From Nitrospira sp. LK70 (lineage in GTDB: Bacteria > Nitrospirota > Nitrospiria > Nitrospirales > Nitrospiraceae), in contig PHGD01000021.1 of NCBI GenBank assembly GCA_011090425.1, positions 1-48,973 on the forward strand: a stretch of 48,973 nucleotides of DNA, in the 5' to 3' direction. Position numbers and translations under genes: made by a program. Positions 18,423 to 26,996 of the stretch are shown in pieces. Under the pieces are notes generated by a model. It searched no databases and was not told the DNA's origin. It saw only the letters and a program-made list of their open reading frames with translations. The first letter of the stretch is position 1; every line of letters begins with the position of its first letter.

Positions 18423-19537
18423 CCAGCAGTCAACGAGATCTCCACTTCATGACCCTGGCCCTTCGCCTGGCGGCGAAGGGCCAGGGGACGACAAGCCCGA
18501 ATCCGATGGTCGGAGCCTTAGTGGTTCGGCAAGGTAACATCATCGGGGAGGGTATTCATCTCCGACCAGGGACTCCTCACGCAGAAATTCTGGCGCTGCG
18601 ACAGGCGGGGAAACAGGCTCAAGGCGCCACATTGTACGTGACGCTTGAGCCATGCTGCCATCTGAAGAAGCGCACTCCCCCTTGCGTCCCAGAAATCCTT
18701 CGCTCACGCGTCCGCCGTGTGGTGATTGCGATGCAGGATCCGAATCCATCGGTAAAGGGTAGAGGAGCCGCAGCGCTTCGGCATGCCGGACTCGCAGTCA
18801 CGGTCGGAGTTGCCCGGTCTGAGGCGGAAGCACTGAACAAGTTCTATTGCCATTGGACGAAAACAAGCCGTCCCTATGTGATACTCAAGGCGGGGATGAC
18901 GCTTGACGGCAAGCTGGCGACGGCAACTGGGGAATCGCGATGGATTACGGGTACGTCATCTCGTCGGGAGGTGCATCAACTTCGTTGTGCTGTCGATGCA
19001 ATCTTGATCGGAGTAGACACCGTTCTGGTTGATGATCCCTCACTGACAGCGAGAACGGGACCGCGACTGGATAAATTAACACTACGGCAGCCTCTTCGCA
19101 TCGTGGTCGATAGCCGGCTGCGCACCCCGTTCAACGCAGAGGTCCTGGGGCAACAGGATAAGGCTAAAACGATTGTCGCGACAACTGCTGCAGCTCCAAC
19201 AACTCGACGATCGGTCCTGCAAAAGAAGGGCATAGAGATCCTCACGTTGCCTGCTCCACAGGGTCGTGTTTCGTTGCCCGCTCTGCTCAAGCAGCTCGGT
19301 CGGCGCGGTATCCTGTCCTTACTCGTGGAGGGTGGTAGCGAGGTCAATGCGGCGATGCTGAAGGCAAAGTTGGTCGATCACATTCGTCTCTACATGGCGC
19401 CGCTGCTTCTCGGTGGCCAGAATGCCAAGGGTGTGATCGGGGGAGCAAGTCCGGCTCGGCTCGCAGGAGCGACCAAGCTACGCCATCTGGTAACACGATC
19501 CGTCGGTGCCGACCTGCTGGTGGAAGGCGATCTGTGA
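18419..19537 (+). CDS. ribD: Bifunctional riboflavin deaminase/reductase RibD
   Basis: RibD carries out the second and third steps of riboflavin synthesis: deamination of the pyrimidine made from GTP, then NADPH reduction of the ribose. The 372-residue product is read from GTG 18419, which overlaps the ppdK stop (GTGA); an in-frame ATG lies 10 codons later. The deaminase domain has the zinc ligands TPHAEILAL (His54, Glu56) and EPCCHLKKRTPPC (Cys80, Cys89), after the typical GTTSPNPMVGALVV. The reductase domain starts near residue 155 with RPYVILKAGMTLDGKLAT and includes LLVEGGSEVNAAML. Its stop overlaps the next gene by 4 bases. Confidence 0.95.
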   Translation: MTSSQRDLHFMTLALRLAAKGQGTTSPNPMVGALVVRQGNIIGEGIHLRPGTPHAEILALRQAGKQAQGATLYVTLEPCCHLKKRTPPCVPEILRSRVRRVVIAMQDPNPSVKGRGAAALRHAGLAVTVGVARSEAEALNKFYCHWTKTSRPYVILKAGMTLDGKLATATGESRWITGTSSRREVHQLRCAVDAILIGVDTVLVDDPSLTARTGPRLDKLTLRQPLRIVVDSRLRTPFNAEVLGQQDKAKTIVATTAAAPTTRRSVLQKKGIEILTLPAPQGRVSLPALLKQLGRRGILSLLVEGGSEVNAAMLKAKLVDHIRLYMAPLLLGGQNAKGVIGGASPARLAGATKLRHLVTRSVGADLLVEGDL

Positions 19538-20823
19538 CTGCCTGGATAAGAGTCATCAGCTTGGCGGTGGTTCTTGGCGGTGGAATTAACTCCAGCGTGG
19601 CAGAGGAGCCGGTAGCGGCCGTCGAGAGTCTGACTTCGCTCGTCGTCCGATACCTAGCAGCCCATGACAGTGATGAGACCGATCGGTTGTTGCGGCGCAT
19701 TCTCCTCGACCAAGGCGCGTCTGTCGAAACAGTCTCTCATATCATAAGGACTGAACGGGTCTATCAGAACCAACCAGTCGGGAGTCTTCCGGAAGAACCG
19801 ATCGTGATCCGTGGACAGCAGTACCCGCTGTCCCTGTTTATCCCGCCGACGTACCAAGCTTCGAAGGCCTATGCATTAGTCGTGTGTCTGCATGGATTTG
19901 GTTTTACCGGCGAGGAATATTTGGAGCGATGGCGACCACGGTTGGGCGAGGACTATCTGTTGGCCTGTCCCTCCTATCCCTCCGGTGCCTGGTTTACAAG
20001 GCGTGCTGAAGAGCTGGTGCTGGAGACGATCCGGCAAGTTGCGCACCGGTATCATGTGGATCCCGATCGCGTGTTTCTCACCGGCATGTCGAACGGCGGG
20101 ATCGGTACCTGGTTGATCGGGATGCACCATGCGACGTTGTTTGCTGGCCTGGCACCCATGGCGAGCGGATTGGATGATGTGTTGATGCCGTTCTTGGCGA
20201 ATCTTCGAAACACGCCGGTCTATATCATTCATGGAGCCAAAGATCAGGTGATGCCGGTGGAGCTGAGTCGCTCGATCGCCCGCGAGCTGGAGAGGCTCGG
20301 CTATCCCTATGTATATCGCGAGCATGAACGTGAGCATCCGATGGCGGGCGGGCACTATTTCCCCAGAGAGGAGTTACCGGACCTTGTTGACTGGTTCAAT
20401 CGTCAGCGCCGTGATCCCTTGCCGACCAGCCTGACCGTCGTCCGTGACGGGAGTCACTTTCAGTCGTTCAACTGGGTCCGCCTCGATGCGACCGATCAGA
20501 TTGCGGCATTTTCAGAAGATTTGGTGGACAAGCGGGACGAACGAATCAAGCGTCGGGTGTATGCCAGGCTTGACGCCTCGATTGCCGGAAGCAATCGTAT
20601 CGAGGTGAAGGCCGAGCACGTTCAGCGCTATAGCCTATTTCTGAACGAGCAGTTGATCGATGTCTCCAAACCGCTCACGGTGGTGACGAACGGCCGTCTC
20701 TCGTTCGAAGGAACCGTGACTCCATCAGTGGAAACCTTGTTGAGACAAGCGAGACTACGACAGGACCCTGAGCGCCTCTTCTCCGTTCATCTCACGATTG
20801 ACATCACGAAGCAGGCTTCATGA
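19534..20823 (+). CDS. Secreted alpha/beta hydrolase (esterase/PHB depolymerase-like)
   Basis: A 429-residue protein started by GTG 19534 inside the ribD stop. The N-terminus (WIRVISLAVVLGGGINSSVA) looks like a Sec signal. An alpha/beta-hydrolase fold spans about residues 85-285. The oxyanion region is VVCLHGFGFTGEEY, the nucleophile elbow GMSNGG gives Ser186, and likely acid and base are Asp237 (HGAKDQVMP) and His274 (MAGGHYF). A C-terminal domain of about 140 residues (290-429) has beta-rich character and may bind substrate. Feruloyl esterase, phospholipase/carboxylesterase or polyester depolymerase are all possible. The link with riboflavin genes is positional only. Confidence 0.78.
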   Translation: MTAWIRVISLAVVLGGGINSSVAEEPVAAVESLTSLVVRYLAAHDSDETDRLLRRILLDQGASVETVSHIIRTERVYQNQPVGSLPEEPIVIRGQQYPLSLFIPPTYQASKAYALVVCLHGFGFTGEEYLERWRPRLGEDYLLACPSYPSGAWFTRRAEELVLETIRQVAHRYHVDPDRVFLTGMSNGGIGTWLIGMHHATLFAGLAPMASGLDDVLMPFLANLRNTPVYIIHGAKDQVMPVELSRSIARELERLGYPYVYREHEREHPMAGGHYFPREELPDLVDWFNRQRRDPLPTSLTVVRDGSHFQSFNWVRLDATDQIAAFSEDLVDKRDERIKRRVYARLDASIAGSNRIEVKAEHVQRYSLFLNEQLIDVSKPLTVVTNGRLSFEGTVTPSVETLLRQARLRQDPERLFSVHLTIDITKQAS

Positions 20824-21635
20824 ATTCCGCATGGCGGTTCCGGCCTGGCCCTGTGACCCACATGCTTGTTGTGTGGATCGGCATGGGGATACTGGTGTCT
20901 GCCGGATATGGCCGGGCGCAAGCCTGCACATTGCCCCCCGATCATGCCGGGCTCATATTTCCCGTCGAACGAGTGGATCCCGTCTGGACCTGTAGACTGC
21001 AAGCCATCCTTCAGAATCATACGACCGAGAGCAGGCTCGGCCCGATCCGAACCGCTCTATCCGAACCGCTGTATCGGCATCTGTTGGATCATCCTCCCTT
21101 TACAGCAGATATGATCCGGCGCCTGCATCTCGGTCGTTACCGGTCGGAAGCGCGAGGCCCTGGTCGTTTCTGGGGCGATGACGGCGAGGGGACGAAGGGC
21201 ATCGTTCAGCTGGTGTACGAGGATCCTACGAGCCGCATCTACTTTCTTGAGGGAACTCATGAAGGCCGATGGCTTCCTCACGTGACCGGGACAGCGGTCG
21301 TCTTTCTCAGGACAGGTGCCATGCGAGACGCGAACAACAATGAAGCGACGGACAGCACATTGGTTGCGTACACCAAGTTGGATAATCGTTTTCTTTCCGG
21401 TTTGGTTTCCCTCCTGCAACCGCTTGTTTCCAGCGTTGTTACAAGCCGGTTGCAAAAAGGAGTAGAGACTGTCGACCGATTGGGAGCGATGATAAAGCAG
21501 GATCCCCAACGGGTGATGTCCGCACTGGCTGGCCCGCCGTCTTTACCGGAGCATCACGTGGCGTTTCTGAAACAGACACTGATGGGTCCACAGAGCACCG
21601 GCGAAGGTAGCTCGGACGGTGGATCGATCCCATGA
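20820..21635 (+). CDS. Exported protein, function unknown
   Basis: A 271-residue product starting at ATG 20820, overlapping the hydrolase stop by 4 bases. Residues 15-35 (MLVVWIGMGILVSAGYGRAQ) form a signal peptide with cleavage near AQA. The mature protein has two early cysteines (ACTLPPDHAG and WTCRLQAILQ) and otherwise no motif I can name. A region near 205-225 (LVSLLQPLVSSVVTSRLQKG) is amphipathic. Its stop overlaps the MFS gene start. Co-translation with the secreted hydrolase suggests a shared role outside the cytoplasm, which is an inference. Confidence 0.6.
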   Translation: MNSAWRFRPGPVTHMLVVWIGMGILVSAGYGRAQACTLPPDHAGLIFPVERVDPVWTCRLQAILQNHTTESRLGPIRTALSEPLYRHLLDHPPFTADMIRRLHLGRYRSEARGPGRFWGDDGEGTKGIVQLVYEDPTSRIYFLEGTHEGRWLPHVTGTAVVFLRTGAMRDANNNEATDSTLVAYTKLDNRFLSGLVSLLQPLVSSVVTSRLQKGVETVDRLGAMIKQDPQRVMSALAGPPSLPEHHVAFLKQTLMGPQSTGEGSSDGGSIP

Positions 21636-22801
21636 CGACATCGCGCAGTTTCGTGCTGATCTGCACGGTCGGCATCTTTTGCTTCATCAGCTACAACATG
21701 GTGCGGATGCCCGCGCTCTCCTTGTTCGCCGAATCGCTCGGCGCTGGTCCGGAGCGGATCGGTCTGATCGTGTCCGTTTCGACCTTGACGGGCGTCTTCC
21801 TGAAACTGCCGTCCGGCGCCCTCTCCGATATCTATGGAAGGCGGTTCTTGCTGCGGATCGGCGTAGTGGCGTTCGGGCTACCGCCGTTTCTCTATCCCTT
21901 CATTACGAACTTGGATGCGCTGACGGCACTACGGTTTCTGCACGGTTTCGCAACAGCCATCTTCGCTCCGAGCGCTCTGGCCACTGTGGCGGAGCTCTAT
22001 CGGGAACGGCGCGGTGCGGCGCTCGGGACCTATACGGCATGCACCCAGTCCGGTTCTCTCTTGGGCCCCTTTCTCGGAGGATATCTCGTCCATGCGGCGG
22101 GCTTTCCCACAGCGTTTGTCACGGCCGGCGTCTTCGGCTGCATCGCCATGCTGTTGTTCTATAGCCTTCATCTCGACGTCTCGGTGCCGGAGAGGAGGGA
22201 ACAGGGGCTGACTGTGGTGTTGTCCGAAATGTGGAAGGGGTTTGCCGTCGTCGCCAAAAACAACAAGGTGCTGATCACCAGCATGACCGACGCAGCCAAG
22301 ATGATCGCGAACGGAGCCTTGATGGCGTTTCTGCCGTTGTACGGAGTTGCAGTAGGTTTGAATCCCGGCGAAGTCGGTCTCTTGTTTACCGTCCAAGCCT
22401 TTACGTCGTTTTTCTCCAAGCCGATTATGGGGCGGATATCAGACCGAGTCGGTCGTCAGCCGTTGATTGTCCTTGGTCTCTTCATTTGCGCCGGAACCTT
22501 TGTCTGTATCCCATATGTAACGATGTTGCCTGTCTTGCTCCTGCTGTCGGCCGGGTTCGGCTTCGGTGAGGCGGTCGTTTCTTCATCCTCATCAGCTCTT
22601 GTTGCTGACAGCTCCGAGTTCAAGACGCTCGGAGCCGGTATGGGAATGCAGGGGACGATCATGGATATCGGGCATGCCAGCGGACCTCTGTTGGCCGGCC
22701 TGCTGATCGCGCACATGAGTTATGGAGGCGCCTTCATGGTCATTGCAGGCTTGCAGATCACAGCAGCTGTCGTCTTCTGGCTGGCCATGAAGAAGAAATA
22801 A
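21632..22801 (+). CDS. Major facilitator superfamily transporter
   Basis: A 389-residue protein with 12 predicted membrane helices in two halves. The MFS loop motif between helices 2 and 3 reads GALSDIYGRRFLL, and its copy in the second half reads GRISDRVGRQPLIV. The N-terminus (FVLICTVGIFCFISYNMV) is the first helix. The family exports or imports small solutes by proton exchange; the sequence resembles multidrug/metabolite efflux MFS proteins, but the substrate cannot be read. It starts inside the previous stop (ATGA at 21632-21635) and sits between ribD and riboflavin synthase, so a flavin-related substrate is possible but unproven. Confidence 0.85.
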   Translation: MTTSRSFVLICTVGIFCFISYNMVRMPALSLFAESLGAGPERIGLIVSVSTLTGVFLKLPSGALSDIYGRRFLLRIGVVAFGLPPFLYPFITNLDALTALRFLHGFATAIFAPSALATVAELYRERRGAALGTYTACTQSGSLLGPFLGGYLVHAAGFPTAFVTAGVFGCIAMLLFYSLHLDVSVPERREQGLTVVLSEMWKGFAVVAKNNKVLITSMTDAAKMIANGALMAFLPLYGVAVGLNPGEVGLLFTVQAFTSFFSKPIMGRISDRVGRQPLIVLGLFICAGTFVCIPYVTMLPVLLLLSAGFGFGEAVVSSSSSALVADSSEFKTLGAGMGMQGTIMDIGHASGPLLAGLLIAHMSYGGAFMVIAGLQITAAVVFWLAMKKK

Positions 22802-22876
22802 CAAAAAGTCGCTATACTATGTGGCGGCATTGAATCATCAACCGGTACTTGAGCTTTGAAAGTCGGGAATTAGAAC

Positions 22877-23530
22877 ATGTTCACCGGTATTGTCGAAGAA
22901 ATAGGCGCGATTACCGTCCTGAGAAAAACGCTTGCGGGGACCAGGCTCACGATTCTGGCATCGACGGTGATGAGCGACCTGAAGATCGGTGACAGCGTGA
23001 GCGTGGATGGAATCTGTCTTACGGTCGTATCGAGAAGCGAGCGTGACTTTTCCGTAGAAGTTTCTCCCGAAACACTCTCGGTGACGACGCTCGGCAACTT
23101 TGCTGTGGGACTGCCGGTCAATCTAGAAAGGGCCATGAGGCTCAACGAACGCATCGGCGGGCATCTGGTGGCCGGGCATGTGGATGGGATCGGGGTCATT
23201 CGCAGTCGGCATCAGGACGGCAATGCCATCATGTTCACCATCGGAGCGCCTCCGGAGATTCTGCGCTATTGTGTCGCAAAGGGCTCAATTACCGTCGATG
23301 GGATCAGCTTGACCGTTAATGACCTGAGCGAGAAGGGGTTTTCCGTCGCCATCATTCCGCACACGGCGAAGGCCACGACGCTTGGTTTGAAGGGGGTGAA
23401 TGATCCCGTCAACCTTGAATCAGACCTCATCGGCAAGTACGTCGAACGCCTGCTCCAAGAGCGTGGTCAACTTCCCAAGCCCACCATCAGCATCGATACA
23501 GACTACCTGCAAAAACGCGGGCTGATTTGA
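22877..23530 (+). CDS. ribE: Riboflavin synthase alpha chain
   Basis: Riboflavin synthase dismutates two 6,7-dimethyl-8-ribityllumazines into riboflavin and the pyrimidine precursor. The 217-residue product shows the internal duplication of the family: MFTGIVEEIGAITVL starts the first barrel and the second is marked by GGHLVAGHVDGIG and GSITVDGISLTVN. Length is normal. It is 75 bases downstream of the MFS gene; a TATACT in that gap could be part of its own promoter, though no clear -35 box accompanies it. No FMN riboswitch was seen before it. Together with ribD it brackets three non-riboflavin genes. Confidence 0.95.
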   Translation: MFTGIVEEIGAITVLRKTLAGTRLTILASTVMSDLKIGDSVSVDGICLTVVSRSERDFSVEVSPETLSVTTLGNFAVGLPVNLERAMRLNERIGGHLVAGHVDGIGVIRSRHQDGNAIMFTIGAPPEILRYCVAKGSITVDGISLTVNDLSEKGFSVAIIPHTAKATTLGLKGVNDPVNLESDLIGKYVERLLQERGQLPKPTISIDTDYLQKRGLI

Positions 23531-23838
23531 CCTACCATCACAGTACTCCGATCGTGAATCCTTCCCAAGAGGTTTAGGCACAAAGCAAGACCCTCAGTTC
23601 ACTCCGTGAATACAAGATTTGGAACTCCTCTAACCCGCAGTGCCCGATAAACCATTGGCGCCGAATAAACGGTTTGCGGCTGAAATCCTGTTCTCGCTAT
23701 GGTCCAGACAATCCAGCGAACCCGCTGACACGCTGAGACGCCAATTCCGCGCAGACCTATCGATGCTCCAACCGGTTCAGGGTGAAAGATAGCCGAAGAG
23801 TGGCTTTCCTTATCGTCAATGATAACCTCAGTTTTGTC
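23531..23838. other. Intergenic region at the boundary of the accessory island
   Basis: About 300 bases with no convincing gene. A minus-strand frame of 85 codons (23599-23856) has no recognisable motif and an unlikely composition. The stretch marks the change from housekeeping genes to the accessory block. I see no tRNA, direct repeat or attachment site in it. Confidence 0.5.
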
Positions 23839-25083
23839 ATGCGGGTATGCATTCATAGGGGAACTCAGGAGGTCGGTGGCACCTGCATTGAAATCGAGTC
23901 TGCGGGCAAGCGCATCGTCTTGGATGTCGGTCTCCCGTTAGAAGCCGAAGACTCTAAGGTCAGCTTACCCCATGTAAAAGGATTTCGTGACCACAAGCCA
24001 TCATTACTGGCGGTTGTCATCTCACACCCGCATCAGGATCACTATGGTTTGGCGAAGTATCTCTTGCCGGACATGCTGATGATCATGGGAGCCGCTGCCG
24101 AACGAATCCTCAAAGCGGCGTGCTTATTTACTCCAGCCGGCGTCGCGTTTCAGCGCCTTCGCCATCTCGAACATCGAATCCCGCTTTCGGTTGGGCCTTT
24201 TACGCTGACCCCTTTCCTGAACGATCATTCCGCGTACGACGCCTATTCTCTCCTCATTGAAGCGGACGGACGGCGGTTATTCTATTCTGGAGATCTGCGC
24301 GGGCATGGACGGAAGGCAAGGATCTTTCAACAATTCCTGAAGAGTCCGCCGATCGATATCGACGTTTTGCTTATGGAAGGCACCACCATCGGGCGTGTCG
24401 GTGTCGCCGAGCGATTTCCTACCGAACGAGAACTCGAATCGTGCTTTCTTGAACAGATGCGGCAAGCTCCGGGCCTGGTCTTGGTCTGGGCATCGGCTCA
24501 GAACATCGATCGGCTCGTCACAATGTTCAAAGCCTGCAAGAGAAGTGGGCGGCAATTGGTGCTCGATATGTACACGGCCGAGATCCTACGAGCAACCGGC
24601 AATCCCAAGCTTCCACAAGCCACTTGGGAGAGCATCAAGGTTTTTCTTCCGCAGTCACAGAAGCGCCAGGTCATCAAGGCAAAGCTATTCGCCCTTGCTG
24701 AACGATACAAGGCCGCTCGCATCTATCCCGAGCAACTGGCAGAGCAGGCCTCCCGGTCGGTCATGCTGTTTCGTCCGTCGATGAGACGGGATTTGGAAAA
24801 GGCAGCATGCCTCAAGGGTGTGCGCATGATCTACTCGTTATGGCATGGTTATTTAGACCGAAAGGAACAGCATCCGTTTCGCGAATGGCTGGACAGCCAG
24901 CACATTCCCCTGACTGAGTGTCATACCTCCGGTCATGCCTCCATATCGGACTTGCAAGCTTTGGCTCGAGCGCTGAATCCCAAGATGCTGGTGCCGATTC
25001 ACTCATTCGAGACAAGGCGGTTCAAGGAATTCTTCGATCGCGTTGAACAGAAAGAAGACGGCAAGTGGTGGGAGGTCGGGTAG
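23839..25083 (+). CDS. Metallo-beta-lactamase-fold protein, RNase J/beta-CASP-like
   Basis: A 414-residue protein from ATG 23839 (an in-frame ATG at 23782 is an alternative). The N-terminus MRVCIHRGTQEVGGTCIEIE and LDVGLPL are the opening strands of a metallo-beta-lactamase fold. The metal motif is HPHQDHYGL (His63, His65, Asp67, His68), followed by FLNDHSAYDAYSLLIEADGR and YSGDLRGHGR. The C-terminal HTSGHASISDLQALARALNP and LVPIHSFE resemble the last metal-binding segments of RNase J/beta-CASP nucleases. A nuclease is therefore more likely than a lactamase. Its stop is 19 bases before the next gene, which also looks nuclease-like. Confidence 0.8.
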   Translation: MRVCIHRGTQEVGGTCIEIESAGKRIVLDVGLPLEAEDSKVSLPHVKGFRDHKPSLLAVVISHPHQDHYGLAKYLLPDMLMIMGAAAERILKAACLFTPAGVAFQRLRHLEHRIPLSVGPFTLTPFLNDHSAYDAYSLLIEADGRRLFYSGDLRGHGRKARIFQQFLKSPPIDIDVLLMEGTTIGRVGVAERFPTERELESCFLEQMRQAPGLVLVWASAQNIDRLVTMFKACKRSGRQLVLDMYTAEILRATGNPKLPQATWESIKVFLPQSQKRQVIKAKLFALAERYKAARIYPEQLAEQASRSVMLFRPSMRRDLEKAACLKGVRMIYSLWHGYLDRKEQHPFREWLDSQHIPLTECHTSGHASISDLQALARALNPKMLVPIHSFETRRFKEFFDRVEQKEDGKWWEVG

Positions 25084-25102
25084 TATCGGAAGGAGGGCGA
25101 TA

Positions 25103-26074
25103 ATGCAGAAAGGAATTCTGAAAGGTGTGGACGAAATTATCGATGACATACTCGGAGTCACGTCAATCGGTAAAACGTTGCCACATTATCGCAACAAGGA
25201 GGCCTGTGATCGACTTCATCACTTTCCCCCTCAAAGCTTTGCCGCCGCCGATCTTCTGAAACAGGTCTCCGACAAGATTGAAGACAATTGGAAAGGGAGA
25301 CTGCACAATAAACAACCCTCTAAAGAAAATTGGCACTTTGAGCCGAAGAAATATATAGCCAAGACGAATCCGAGCTTGGAGGTTCAGCTTGAACGCGCGA
25401 TCGTCAACATCAACCAGAACATGTGGCCGGATGCCGTCAATTGGACGAACCAGGTGCCGACTGCATCCGGATTATGGGATCACAAGTACGACAGACGGCG
25501 CGCCATTGATCTCGTTCATGTGCTTCCCGGTCAGAATCGCTACGATGCTGTGGAATTTATAGAACTCAAAGTGAACAGGGAGAGCGGCTATCCCCTTTAT
25601 GCAGCGATAGAGGTGCTTCTCTATGGCATGCTGTACATTTTTTCTCGACGACACTTCAAAGAATTGAAATACGACCTAACAATGCAACCTTTATTACAAG
25701 CAAAGGCTATCCATTTAGTTGTGCTTGCCCCTTATAAATACTACGACGGCTACCAATTTGACTGGCTCGAGGGGGAAATCACGGACGGACTGAGGCGATT
25801 CATAGAGCCTGAAAGCTATACGATGGACTTCCAGTTTCAGGCATTTCCGTGGGACTGTTCTTTCGAAAAAAGCATTCCAGATGAAGCGCTCATAATAAAA
25901 GCCCTCAAAGACCGAAGCAGGGTAGAAGCCATCGGACAACAATGGCGAAACGAAGCCAAGAGGCTTGAGTGCGAGGCAGACGGCGTGCTCGCTATGCCTC
26001 GATCATGGGCAGGGAAGAACAAAACGAGGAGAGCGCAGCCTCGTTGGGCATCGGCGAAGGGCCAGGCAAAATAA
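25103..26074 (+). CDS. Putative PD-(D/E)XK nuclease-fold protein
   Basis: The 323-residue product starts at ATG 25103 after GGAGGG. I do not recognise a named family. Around residues 93-156 it has an arrangement like the PD-(D/E)XK nuclease core: SLEVQLERAIV with Glu93/Glu97, RRAIDLVHVL with Asp136, and VEFIELKVN with Glu154-x-Lys156. A helix and hydrophobic strand follow (AIEVLLYGMLYIF). The first 90 residues are charged and may bind nucleic acid. It lies 19 bases after the metallo-beta-lactamase-fold gene and 16 before the next gene, so the three probably form one operon. The nuclease assignment rests on motif spacing alone. Confidence 0.55.
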   Translation: MQKGILKGVDEIIDDILGVTSIGKTLPHYRNKEACDRLHHFPPQSFAAADLLKQVSDKIEDNWKGRLHNKQPSKENWHFEPKKYIAKTNPSLEVQLERAIVNINQNMWPDAVNWTNQVPTASGLWDHKYDRRRAIDLVHVLPGQNRYDAVEFIELKVNRESGYPLYAAIEVLLYGMLYIFSRRHFKELKYDLTMQPLLQAKAIHLVVLAPYKYYDGYQFDWLEGEITDGLRRFIEPESYTMDFQFQAFPWDCSFEKSIPDEALIIKALKDRSRVEAIGQQWRNEAKRLECEADGVLAMPRSWAGKNKTRRAQPRWASAKGQAK

Positions 26075-26090
26075 GAACAGTGGGTTTATC

Positions 26091-26660
26091 TTGACCGAAT
26101 GCGACGAAGTGACGAATGCAAAGTCAGTATTGAACAGTGTTGGTCTGGATTTTCCTTTTATGCCTCCCGATCTAGAACCGAGCTTCAAGCAGCGTGATCG
26201 CTGGTGTTTCTCAACCAAGCCCGTCACTGTCTCACCATACTGCTTCGATGACTATGTTCGCGAAGGGACGAAGAGCGATGCTCAAGACTATATGCTTCTG
26301 AGTCATGCCGGTCATGGGGCAAACTCCCATGCCTGGCACTACTACCTTGTGAGTGGTCAGCTACGGCTTTTCCTTCAATTGGGATGGGGTGGCGCGTATA
26401 TGAATCCGGACGAGACAACAAGGGCAGCGAATGAGTGCTTTGGTTTGGTCTCGCAACTTTTCACAAACGTCCAGGAGAGCCGGAACGCCGGTCGTTTACG
26501 GCCCGAAGACCGGCTGATTATCGCAGGCTCGGAATTCTATGGCTCTTACTGGATACTTGGAAGAAAGCGACGGCGAGGCCCTCATGATGAGCGACGTTGT
26601 GTCAAACCTTCCGTGGTACTTGCCGAAGCATTGCGTCGGCTTAATGGCGGTCTCGAATAA
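26091..26660 (+). CDS. Unknown protein, third gene of the nuclease operon
   Basis: A product of about 189 residues if read from TTG 26091, 16 bases after the preceding stop; GTG 26109 is an alternative, and earlier in-frame starts lie inside the upstream gene. I recognise no family. Conspicuous stretches are YMLLSHAGHGANSHAWHYYL, with four histidines in a row of small residues, and LRLFLQLGWGGAYMNPDE, then IIAGSEFYGSYWILGRK. The histidine cluster could bind metal. No membrane segment is present. Its position makes it a partner of the two nuclease-like proteins; a role as immunity or sensor component is only a guess. Confidence 0.5.
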   Translation: MTECDEVTNAKSVLNSVGLDFPFMPPDLEPSFKQRDRWCFSTKPVTVSPYCFDDYVREGTKSDAQDYMLLSHAGHGANSHAWHYYLVSGQLRLFLQLGWGGAYMNPDETTRAANECFGLVSQLFTNVQESRNAGRLRPEDRLIIAGSEFYGSYWILGRKRRRGPHDERRCVKPSVVLAEALRRLNGGLE

Positions 26661-26718
26661 GCCTCGGGATCCGATTGCAGCCTTGCTCTTTGCGGTTTCC
26701 CAGGCTACTCTTCAACGG

Positions 26719-26946
26719 ATGGATTGGAAAAATCGAATCGCCATCGACCCCGAGAAGCGTGGCGGCAAGCCCTGCATCCGTGGCCTCCGCATGACCGTAT
26801 ACGATGTGTTGGAGTATCTTGCCTCCGGAATGAGCGAAGAAGACATTCTCAAAGACTTCCCCGATCTCACAAGCGAAGACATCCGCGCCTGTCTTGCTTT
26901 TGCGGCTGACCGGGAGCGGAAATTGGTGTCAATTCCCCCGTCGTAA
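26719..26946 (+). CDS. DUF433 antitoxin (VapB45-like)
   Basis: A 75-residue protein from ATG 26719 (a longer frame from 26539 overlaps the previous gene and lacks similarity upstream). It reads RIAIDPEKRGGKPCIRGLRM then VYDVLEYLASGMSEEDILKD and FPDLTSEDIRACLAFAADRE, a complete DUF433 domain with the helix-turn-helix used for operator binding. DUF433 genes normally precede a DUF5615 PIN-like toxin. Here the following toxin frame is broken after 17 codons, so the antitoxin may be orphaned. Confidence 0.85.
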   Translation: MDWKNRIAIDPEKRGGKPCIRGLRMTVYDVLEYLASGMSEEDILKDFPDLTSEDIRACLAFAADRERKLVSIPPS

Positions 26947-26996
26947 AGCTGCTCTTCAATCAGAATCTTTCCCATCATCTCGTCACGACCTTGTAG
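26943..26996 (+). pseudogene. DUF5615 PIN-like toxin, N-terminal remnant
   Basis: Overlapping the DUF433 stop, a frame reads VKLLFNQNLSHHLVTTL and stops at TAG 26994-26996. This matches the start of DUF5615 toxins (usually MKLLFDQNLS with a catalytic Asp). Three faults are visible: the start codon is GTA, the acidic residue in FxQNLS is Asn, and the frame ends after 17 codons. Nothing of the remaining domain was found in the next few hundred bases. Confidence 0.65.

Noticed and set aside
22802-22876. Possible FMN riboswitch before riboflavin synthase
   Set aside because: The gap is 75 bases, too short for an RFN element, and none of its conserved helices is visible; the overlap before ribD also leaves no room.
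23599-23856. An 85-codon minus-strand frame before the metallohydrolase gene
   Set aside because: No ribosome binding site, no motif, and it overlaps the start region of the clear plus-strand gene.
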